Origin: Roseobacter sp.
GTDB taxonomy: Bacteria; Pseudomonadota; Alphaproteobacteria; Rhodobacterales; Rhodobacteraceae
Assembly (NCBI GenBank): GCA_024636425.1
Contig: JAGXHB010000275.1
Coordinates: forward strand, 1-5,608
Length of the DNA stretch: 5,608 bases
Direction of reading: 5' to 3'
A program made the position numbers and the translations under genes. This document shows positions 1 through 4,706 of this stretch, piece by piece (position 1 is the stretch's first letter; each line of letters starts with the position of its first letter). Below the pieces are notes generated by a model. That model was not told the origin of the DNA. It did not search any database and saw nothing but the letters and a program-made list of their open reading frames with translations.

Positions 1-116
1 GTATAAACCAGGAAGAAGCCCAAAGCCATCAAGGACACCAGCCCGATGACCCTCCGCCCTTGGGACGCACGGACAGTGGCTAGAACTTCGGTCGGATCGG
101 TATTTTCAGGGAACAT
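1..116 (-). CDS. Unidentified membrane protein, N-terminal fragment (runs off left edge)
   Basis: The first 38 codons of a minus-strand gene are present, starting at the ATG at 116-114; the rest lies beyond position 1. The short acidic N-terminus (MFPENTDPTEVLATVRASQG) is followed by a basic pair (RR) and a hydrophobic stretch (VIGLVSLMALGFFLVY, about residues 23-38). This fits the cytoplasmic lead-in and first transmembrane helix of an inner-membrane protein. No clear Shine-Dalgarno sequence precedes the ATG, and no other start codon was seen in frame nearby. It has the same orientation as the sigma-factor unit and lies 102 nt beyond its last gene, so it could be a further member of that transcript or an independent gene. 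I do not recognise the family from this fragment. That it is a real gene is inferred from its typical composition and orientation. Confidence 0.6.
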   Translation of the reverse strand, partial: MFPENTDPTEVLATVRASQGRRVIGLVSLMALGFFLVY

Positions 117-218
117 TACAGCGCTTTCGGGTAAGGTCGCCTTGCCTAGCCTGCCCGGTCGCGGTTTGGCAAGCCCAAGGTGCTCCTGCCCCTCGCACCG
201 AAGCCCGTCCTCAGGCGC

Positions 219-725
219 TCAATCCTCAGCACTGCGCTTGTCCTTGTCCCGCTTGGGTTTCGGTCCGCGTTCCAGCACCTCTTGCAGGCGATCAGCATAG
301 GCGGCGCGCGCAGCGGTGTCCATCGCGGCAATCTCGGCCAGCCAGGCGTCCTGCACCGCTTGCTGCACATCCAGTGTTGCGGTGCGCTGCGTCTCCAGAA
401 TGGCCACAAGGCGCGACCTGTCAAAAGGATCGCTACGCAGCGCGGTCAGGGCCTCGGCATATTGCGCACGGCGGGCATCGCGGCTGACGGAGCGGTCCCG
501 ATCATTCTGGCGCATATCCTTGAATATGGCGCGACGGCGGTCGTCGGGCAGCGCAATAATGTAGGGCGTGCCGTAATTGCGCATCGTCCCCTTGCCGCCC
601 CCGTGCGGCCCGTCAGTACGATAGGCCGCGCCGGCCACCAGGCCCAACACCAGCAGATTGACCCCCAGCGACAAGCCCAATGCCCATCGCATCAGTTTGG
701 CATTGCGTGAACGTTCTGTGACCAT
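219..725 (-). CDS. Membrane-anchored periplasmic heavy-metal-sensor-like protein (CnrX/Spy-type, Metal_resist family)
   Basis: This 168-residue protein has a basic N-terminus, one transmembrane helix at about residues 13-33 (WALGLSLGVNLLVLGLVAGA) and no obvious cleavage site, so it is probably anchored with its bulk in the periplasm. The rest is predicted to be all-helical and rich in Arg, Asp and Ala: helices start near YIIALPDDRRRAIFKDMR (55-72) and continue through FDRSRLVAILETQR (101-114) to AYADRLQEVLERG (142-154), ending in a charged tail. This is the layout of the CnrX/CpxP/Spy-like Metal_resist family, whose members bind metals or sense envelope stress. Only one histidine (His41) is present, and the His/Met ligand set of CnrX is not evident, so nickel or cobalt binding is doubtful. 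A strong GAGGAG ribosome site lies 9 nt before the ATG, inside the last codons of the anti-sigma gene. Its position suggests it modulates the sigma/anti-sigma pair. Family assignment is by fold pattern, not search. Confidence 0.75.
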   Translation of the reverse strand: MVTERSRNAKLMRWALGLSLGVNLLVLGLVAGAAYRTDGPHGGGKGTMRNYGTPYIIALPDDRRRAIFKDMRQNDRDRSVSRDARRAQYAEALTALRSDPFDRSRLVAILETQRTATLDVQQAVQDAWLAEIAAMDTAARAAYADRLQEVLERGPKPKRDKDKRSAED

Positions 726-728
726 GAT

Positions 729-1085
729 CTAGAGCTCCTCAATATCCCAGCCAAAGGCTGTCAGATCAGCAACGCCCGTTTCCTGCGCCACTTCGACGCT
801 CAGGGCGTCACTGCCGGTGATCAGGGCAGCCGCGAAATCCGAAACACCGGCGGGGGCAGCGACACCGATCCAGAAGCCGACGGCGGTTGCAGTCACGAGC
901 CCGCCAAATGCAGGCGCACCGCCAATCGCCTGCCACAAACCCCGCCATCCGCGCGGCGCAGGTTCAGGCTGCATGGCGATTGCATCCGCAAGGATCCGGT
1001 CCATCAAAGCCTGTGGCACGGGCTGCGGTCGGGCACGGGCATCCTGCAACAGGTTCTCGAGCATGTCTTCGTCAGATCTTGTCAT
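729..1085 (-). CDS. Probable anti-sigma factor, single-pass membrane protein
   Basis: This is a 118-residue protein from the ATG at 1085 (MTRSDEDMLENLLQDAR...). The N-terminal 50 residues are acidic and amphipathic and should be cytoplasmic. A Gly/Ala-rich hydrophobic helix spans about residues 58-80 (GGLVTATAVGFWIGVAAPAG), and a short, mostly acidic segment of roughly 38 residues should lie in the periplasm. There is no CHCC-type zinc motif, so it is not a ZAS anti-sigma factor. The assignment rests on its position directly after an ECF sigma gene, with a 14-nt overlap, on its size and on its topology, which matches small membrane anti-sigma factors such as CnrY. An alternative ATG at 1091 would add MK but leaves only 1 nt after the GGGA ribosome site, whereas the 1085 start has 7 nt. 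No homology-based domain was recognised, so the function is inferred from context. Confidence 0.72.
   Translation of the reverse strand: MTRSDEDMLENLLQDARARPQPVPQALMDRILADAIAMQPEPAPRGWRGLWQAIGGAPAFGGLVTATAVGFWIGVAAPAGVSDFAAALITGSDALSVEVAQETGVADLTAFGWDIEEL
735..740 (-). promoter_or_regulatory. Ribosome binding site GAGGAG for the sensor-like gene
   Basis: GAGGAG on the minus strand is 9 nt upstream of the ATG at 725. It is formed by the GAG GAG codons (Glu-Glu) near the end of the anti-sigma gene, directly before its Leu codon and TAG stop. This fixes the start of the downstream gene and suggests that the two are translated in a coupled way. Confidence 0.75.
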
Positions 1086-1728
1086 CTTCATATCCCAATG
1101 CGTCGCGCTGTCCGCCCAGCAATTTCGCCAGCGCACGTTTGCCTCGCGCTGTCAGGCTTTCCACCGCTTCGACCCCGATGTCGAGGATGGTGGCAATCTC
1201 CGGGTTCGCCAACCCGTCTATGTGACGCAGCACAACTGCGTGCCGCTGGCGTTCGGGCAGCGCATCAAGTGCCGTCTGAAGCGCATCTTCACGGGCACCG
1301 CGCTGCAATCGCGCCTCTGCCGTTTCGCCCGGATCGGCAGGTTCTGCGATGTCTTCCAGCGGCACGCCGCGATGGCGCTTGCGCAGCCGGTCAGTACAAA
1401 GGTTTGCCGTCACGCGGTAAAGCCACGTCGTTACCTTGGCCTCGCCTTCGCGCCAGTCGGGCGCAATCTTCCACAGCCGCATCAGCGCATCCTGCGCCAC
1501 ATCCTCGGCCTCGGCCTGATCCCCAAGCACGCGCAGCGCGTGACCAAATACCAGCGGGCTCAGCCGCACGGTCAGCAACCGTGCCGCAGTCCGATCCCCT
1601 TGGGCATAGCGGACCAGCAACACAGCATCGGGGTCTTGCGCCGCCAAGCCGTCTGATCCTGAAGCATGCCTGTCCATCTTCATACCGCTAGCCGGTGCAG
1701 GCGCACCGTTCAAGGCCGCCTGCACCAT
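1072..1728 (-). CDS. ECF-family RNA polymerase sigma factor
   Basis: This is a sigma-70 family factor of the extracytoplasmic-function (group 4) type, 218 residues from the ATG at 1728. Region 2 spans about residues 34-122 and includes the core-binding/-10 segment QAEAEDVAQDALMRLWK and the promoter-melting stretch TTWLYRVTANLCTDRLRKR. After a short linker, region 4 spans about 148-206, with LPERQRHAVVLRHIDGLANPEIA and the helix-turn-helix continuing through VEAVESLTARGKRAL. There is no region 1 or 3. The chosen start follows the EF-hand stop codon by 4 nt and has a weak GGAA ribosome site; in-frame ATGs at 1683 and 1677 would give 203 or 201 residues, closer to the family norm of about 180-200, so the N-terminus is uncertain. 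The partner anti-sigma factor is encoded immediately downstream and overlaps by 14 nt. The sigma factor probably drives its own operon, but its regulon is unknown. Confidence 0.93.
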   Translation of the reverse strand: MVQAALNGAPAPASGMKMDRHASGSDGLAAQDPDAVLLVRYAQGDRTAARLLTVRLSPLVFGHALRVLGDQAEAEDVAQDALMRLWKIAPDWREGEAKVTTWLYRVTANLCTDRLRKRHRGVPLEDIAEPADPGETAEARLQRGAREDALQTALDALPERQRHAVVLRHIDGLANPEIATILDIGVEAVESLTARGKRALAKLLGGQRDALGYEDDKI

Positions 1729-1732
1729 CTGC

Positions 1733-2341
1733 TTATTCCGACGCGGGCTTTTCCATCGCCTTGTCACCATGCATCTTGTGCATGCCGTGTGCGCCCTTCT
1801 TGCCGTGATGTTTGCCATGCATTCTCGCATCGGCAAATTCCTCGGCGCTCACGCTGCCGTCTTCGTCCGCATCCAGTCTTTCAAAGATCCGCTCGGGCGA
1901 ATGACGGCCCGCCATCTCTTCCGGCGAAAGCTTGCCATCCTCGTTGGCGTCCATGCGCTGCATCATCCTGTCAGACCGCTTGCCCATCTTGCCCTCGCCC
2001 ATCGCGGCAAGTTCCTGCGCCGACAGCGATCCGTTGCCATCTGCATCAAGCCGTTCCAGCATGCGCTCGCCGCGTTCGGCGCGACGGGCAGCGGCTGCCG
2101 CCTGCATTTCCTCTGCGGTCAGAAAACCGTCGCCATCCGCATCCATGGCGGCAAAACGCGCATCGGCACTCGCCTCGATTTCTTCCTGAGACAGCGCACC
2201 GTCGCCATTGGTGTCCATCTGGGTAAAGCGTTCCTGCATCCGGCCCTCACCCTTGGCAGTTTCTTGCGCCACAAGGGCGCTGCCGCCAGCGGCGATGAGG
2301 CTGGCAAGTGCGAGAATTTGAATGTTTGCTCTGTAGGTCAT
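1733..2341 (-). CDS. Secreted five-EF-hand calcium-binding protein with His/Met-rich C-terminal tail
   Basis: This is a 202-residue exported protein. A signal peptide (residues 1-25, ending ALVA before QET) directs it to the periplasm or beyond. The mature protein carries five EF-hand loops of canonical 12-residue form: DTNGDGALSQEE (43-54), DADGDGFLTAEE (67-78), DADGNGSLSAQE (99-110), DANEDGKLSPEE (131-142) and DADEDGSVSAEE (157-168). All five keep Asp at position 1, Asp/Asn at 3 and 5, Gly at 6 and Glu at 12, so calcium binding is very likely. The tail (about 173-199) has six His and four Met among Lys and Gly, a possible transition-metal site. The ATG at 2341 is chosen over an in-frame ATG at 2398 because it has an AAAGGA ribosome site 7 nt upstream and gives a clean signal peptide. 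It is the first gene of the sigma-factor unit. Its role (sensor, buffer or output of the sigma factor) is not known. Confidence 0.92.
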   Translation of the reverse strand: MTYRANIQILALASLIAAGGSALVAQETAKGEGRMQERFTQMDTNGDGALSQEEIEASADARFAAMDADGDGFLTAEEMQAAAAARRAERGERMLERLDADGNGSLSAQELAAMGEGKMGKRSDRMMQRMDANEDGKLSPEEMAGRHSPERIFERLDADEDGSVSAEEFADARMHGKHHGKKGAHGMHKMHGDKAMEKPASE

Positions 2342-2546
2342 CTTTTTTTCCTTTGGTGATCTCGGTGTCGCACGCCGTTTCAGCGCTGCGATACCCATTC
2401 AAACGCAGGCCGTTCACAGTTCCGTCGCATCTGTCTTGGAAAAATATCAACCGGCCATTCTTTGCGACATCCCGACGCAATGCCCACAGGCGACCTTCCA
2501 TTTCTGGCGATTTGCCTCCATGTAGGACTCGAAAAAGGATGAGCAC
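2342..2546. promoter_or_regulatory. Divergent intergenic control region
   Basis: These 205 nt separate the leftward EF-hand/sigma unit from the rightward DUF983/NUDIX pair, so the promoters for both should lie here. They include ribosome sites for both sides: AAAGGA on the minus strand at 2354-2349 and AAGGA on the plus strand at 2535-2539, each 7 nt from its ATG. The stretch around 2436-2448 is locally AT-rich. I could not pick out a convincing housekeeping -35/-10 pair for the plus-strand genes. No clear palindromic operator was seen. Confidence 0.65.
2397..2423 (-). promoter_or_regulatory. Candidate ECF-type promoter upstream of the EF-hand/sigma unit
   Basis: On the minus strand, GGAACT at 2423-2418 resembles the GGAAC -35 element used by many ECF sigma factors. 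Counting 16 nt after GGAAC reaches TTGAAT (2402-2397), a loose -10 candidate; a CGTTT also occurs 12 nt after GGAACT (2405-2401). Transcription from here would give a leader of about 50 nt before the ATG at 2341. The -35 match is good but short, and the -10 is weak. Self-activation by the sigma factor is an inference from how ECF operons usually work. Confidence 0.3.
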
Positions 2547-2951
2547 ATGAACGACCTTGCAGCAGACATCACCCACACATCGCCTGATGAACGCAAAATG
2601 AGCACTGCGTTGCTGCGCGGGTGGCGCAGAAAATGCCCCAACTGTGGGGCGGGTCCACTGCTTAAAAGCTATCTCAAGGTCAACGACACTTGCTCTGTCT
2701 GCCGCGAAGAGTTTCATCATCACCGCGCCGATGACGGACCTGCTTATCTGACGATCCTGTTTGTGGGGCACCTGATGGCACCGATGCTGCATATCGTGTT
2801 CGTGCAGTTTCGCCCCGAACCTTTGACCCTGTTCACAATCTTTGCGGTTGGCTGTGTCGGTTTGTCGCTTTACCTTCTGCCCAGACTGAAGGGGGCCATG
2901 ATCGGCTTCCAGTGGGCGAAAGGCATGGGGGGATTCGGCAACGACAGCTGA
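2547..2951 (+). CDS. DUF983 family zinc-ribbon membrane protein
   Basis: This is a 134-residue protein of the DUF983 family, whose function is unknown. The N-terminal cytoplasmic part carries a four-cysteine zinc ribbon, CPNCG (30-34) and CSVC (49-52), preceded by the family-typical basic GWRRKCP stretch. The motif EEFHHHRADDGPAY (55-67) then leads into two transmembrane helices at about 67-87 (YLTILFVGHLMAPMLHIVFVQF) and 93-111 (LTLFTIFAVGCVGLSLYLLP). A short C-terminal tail, FQWAKGMGGFG, follows. The length is usual for the family. The ATG at 2547 has AAGGA 7 nt upstream; an internal ATG at residue 18 is a less well supported alternative. It is followed after 48 nt by the NUDIX gene on the same strand, so the two are probably co-transcribed. 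The family assignment is firm by motif order; no reaction or partner can be stated. Confidence 0.9.
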   Translation: MNDLAADITHTSPDERKMSTALLRGWRRKCPNCGAGPLLKSYLKVNDTCSVCREEFHHHRADDGPAYLTILFVGHLMAPMLHIVFVQFRPEPLTLFTIFAVGCVGLSLYLLPRLKGAMIGFQWAKGMGGFGNDS

Positions 2952-2999
2952 ATTCGCGTTCCCGGCCAACGCATGACCTGAAAAGACAGAGGCCGACTG

Positions 3000-3695
3000 A
3001 TGACCATCGACAAAAGCCAGATCCGCAACGCGGCCACCGTGATTGTGATCCGTGACCGCCACGAAAACCCCCGCATCCTGATGGGTCAGCGGGGTGCCAA
3101 GGCAGTCTTCATGCCCAACAAATTTGTCTTCCCCGGCGGCGCGCTGGATGCAGGCGACGCGGATATTCCCCTCGCGACGCCCCTGCCCGCCACCTGCCGC
3201 GCCCGGTTGGCCGAAGATACGGACGACACGCTGGCCGATGCGCTGGCCGTGGCCGGCATCCGCGAGCTTTGGGAGGAAACCGGGCTGATCCTTGGCCAGA
3301 AAGGCACGTGGCAAGGCACGCCGCCTGCCGATTGGGAAACTTTTGCCGCACGCGGTTTCATCCCCCACGCAGCACCCATGCAGTTCGTCTTCCGCGCGCT
3401 GACCCCTCCGGGGCGCCCGCGCCGCTTTGACGCGCGGTTCTTTCTGGTCGATGCCGAAGATATCGTGACCGACCTTGATGATTTCGACGCCGCCTGTGAC
3501 GAGCTTTCGCATTTGCAGTGGATCGCCCTGTCGGATGCGCGGTCATTCGATATGCCCTTCATCACCGAGGTCGTGCTGGCCGAGGTCGAAGCCCGCGCCA
3601 AGGAGCTGGACCCGCCAAGTTCCGTGCCATTCTTCAAGAACAACGATGAAGAAAGCCTGTTTTTGCGACTGCGCGGCCAACCGATGCCAGAGTAG
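3000..3695 (+). CDS. NUDIX hydrolase (NUDT19-like, split Nudix box)
   Basis: This is a 231-residue NUDIX-superfamily hydrolase, expected to cleave a nucleoside diphosphate linked to another group with Mg or Mn as cofactor. The start of the fold is ATVIVIRDR (12-20). RILMGQRGAKAVFMPNKFVFPGG (25-47) matches the pattern seen before the Nudix box in NUDT7/NUDT19-like proteins. The catalytic part, GIRELWEETGL (86-96), keeps the REXXEE metal-binding core (Arg88, Glu89, Glu92, Glu93). The first part of the box (GGALDAGD, 46-53) is separated from it by 34 residues instead of the usual 7, and has Asp53 where the consensus has Glu. The ATG at 3000 has AGAGG 7 nt upstream. Membership of the NUDT7/NUDT19-like group hints at a CoA-type substrate, but the substrate is not established by sequence. 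It probably shares a transcript with the DUF983 gene upstream and ends just before a terminator-like palindrome. Confidence 0.9.
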   Translation: MTIDKSQIRNAATVIVIRDRHENPRILMGQRGAKAVFMPNKFVFPGGALDAGDADIPLATPLPATCRARLAEDTDDTLADALAVAGIRELWEETGLILGQKGTWQGTPPADWETFAARGFIPHAAPMQFVFRALTPPGRPRRFDARFFLVDAEDIVTDLDDFDAACDELSHLQWIALSDARSFDMPFITEVVLAEVEARAKELDPPSSVPFFKNNDEESLFLRLRGQPMPE

Positions 3696-3721
3696 CTGGT
3701 TTTTCTCAAATAGATCATTCC

Positions 3722-3740
3722 GGAATTTTTGAAAAATTCC
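3722..3740. terminator. Likely bidirectional terminator between convergent genes
   Basis: GGAATTTTT (3722-3730), one G, then AAAAATTCC (3732-3740) form a perfect inverted repeat with 9-nt arms. It lies 26 nt after the NUDIX stop codon and 12 nt before the end of the oppositely oriented transporter gene. The A/T runs in the arms give a U-stretch in either direction, although the stem is AT-rich and the loop must open to about 3-5 nt. ATTCC at 3717-3721 can also pair with the GGAAT arm. Its position between convergent ends supports a terminator; the weak stem leaves some doubt. Confidence 0.55.
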
Positions 3741-3752
3741 TGCGCATTACGC

Positions 3753-4670
3753 CTATGTCACAAGAACCAGCATCAGGATGGAGCCGACCAGCACCGCCAT
3801 CCCCGCCCCTTCGCGTTTTGATATCGTCTCGCGGAAAAACAGCGTGGTGGCTGCGATGCTCAACAACAGTTCAATCTGGCCCAGTGCCTTGACGTACGCC
3901 GCGTTTTGAAGCGTGAAGGCAATGAACCAGCAGAACGACCCTGCCAGCGACGTCATGCCGATCCATACTGCCACCCGCCGCGCGCCCCAGACGGCGCGCA
4001 TCTGCCCCGGCTCGCGCAGGGCCAGCCAAATGGCCATAATCACCGCTTGCAGGCAGACCACCGCCGCCAGCGTCACCCCGGCGCGCAGCACCGGCAAGTC
4101 GGATTGCACCGCAAGCGTTGCCCCCCTGTAGGTCACCGCCGAGATCGAAAACAGGAAGCCCGACCCCAGACCCAAGGCCACCGCGCGGTTGTTCAGATCG
4201 CGCATATGAAAACCCGTGGCCCCCTCGCTGCCCGATAGCAGAAACAGGCCGACCACTCCCAGACCGATGGCGGCAAAGCCCCAGCCCGTGACACCTTCGC
4301 CCAGGACCAGCCAACCGGTCAGCACGGTCAGGATCACTTCGGTCTTCTTGAACGTGATGCCGACCGCGAAATTGCGCTGCTTGAACAGCAAGACAACGCA
4401 GACCGTCGCCATGATCTGCGCCGTACCGCCAAAAAAAGCATAGGGCCAGAAGCCCTGCCCCAGTTCCGGCAACGCCGTGCCGCTCAGCCCAAGATACGCC
4501 ACCAGCCCAACCACGATAAAGGGCGCGGAGTACAGAAACCGCGAGAACGTGGCCCCTGCTGCCGACAATGTGGCAGTTGCCAGATATTTCTGCAGCATGA
4601 AGCGCCCTGTCTGGAACACCGCAGCGGCCAGAGTGACAAGGATCCACAGATCAGGCGTAGCGATGTTCAA
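3753..4670 (-). CDS. DMT superfamily (EamA domain) transporter
   Basis: This is a 305-residue inner-membrane protein with about ten hydrophobic helices (roughly 8-24, 43-62, 74-96, 103-123, 128-146, 165-183, 195-218, 233-254, 261-280 and 286-304). They are arranged as two five-helix EamA repeats, the drug/metabolite transporter architecture. Each half ends in a similar pattern, with FKKTEVILTVLTGWLVLGEGVTGWGFAAIGLGVVGLFLL in the first half and LGQIELLLSIAATTLFFRETISKREGAGMAVLVGS in the second; the acidic residue in the fourth helix and the GE or RE turn are family-typical. The start is a TTG at 4670, with GAAGG 10 nt upstream; an in-frame TGA closes the frame shortly before it and no ATG or GTG lies between. 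The gene starts 36 nt after the carnitine dehydrogenase stop codon and probably shares its transcript. The substrate, and even the direction of transport, are unknown; carnitine or betaine is only a contextual guess. Confidence 0.88.
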   Translation of the reverse strand: MNIATPDLWILVTLAAAVFQTGRFMLQKYLATATLSAAGATFSRFLYSAPFIVVGLVAYLGLSGTALPELGQGFWPYAFFGGTAQIMATVCVVLLFKQRNFAVGITFKKTEVILTVLTGWLVLGEGVTGWGFAAIGLGVVGLFLLSGSEGATGFHMRDLNNRAVALGLGSGFLFSISAVTYRGATLAVQSDLPVLRAGVTLAAVVCLQAVIMAIWLALREPGQMRAVWGARRVAVWIGMTSLAGSFCWFIAFTLQNAAYVKALGQIELLLSIAATTLFFRETISKREGAGMAVLVGSILMLVLVT

Positions 4671-4706
4671 CGGGGTCAGACCTTCAGATCAGCGTTTTCG
4701 GGCGCA

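Noticed and set aside
141..173. CTTGCC ... GGCAAG inverted repeat in the 102-nt gap after the sensor-like gene, considered as a terminator
   Set aside because: The stem is only 6 bp with a 21-nt loop and no T-run on the minus strand, so it does not support termination.
180..710. Plus-strand open frame (176 codons) opposite the sensor-like gene
   Set aside because: The minus-strand product has a membrane anchor and helical periplasmic domain and a strong ribosome site; the plus-strand frame is a compositional shadow.
817..1656. Plus-strand open frame (279 codons) opposite the sigma and anti-sigma genes
   Set aside because: The minus-strand frame encodes an unmistakable ECF sigma factor. The plus-strand product is low-complexity, Arg/Pro/Ala-rich, and has no domain.
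2308..2550. Plus-strand 80-codon frame across the divergent intergenic region
   Set aside because: It overlaps the EF-hand signal peptide and the ribosome site of the DUF983 gene, has no ribosome site that I could see, and has an Arg/Ser/Pro-rich product without features.
2247..3512. Long minus-strand open frame (421 codons) opposite the DUF983 and NUDIX genes
   Set aside because: It runs antisense to two genes with clear domain motifs and good ribosome sites, overlaps the EF-hand start in another frame, and its translation shows no recognisable domain. Long antisense frames are expected in GC-rich DNA.
3871..4647. Second minus-strand open frame (258 codons) inside the transporter gene
   Set aside because: It is out of frame with a clear ten-helix EamA protein, and its translation lacks hydrophobic helices.
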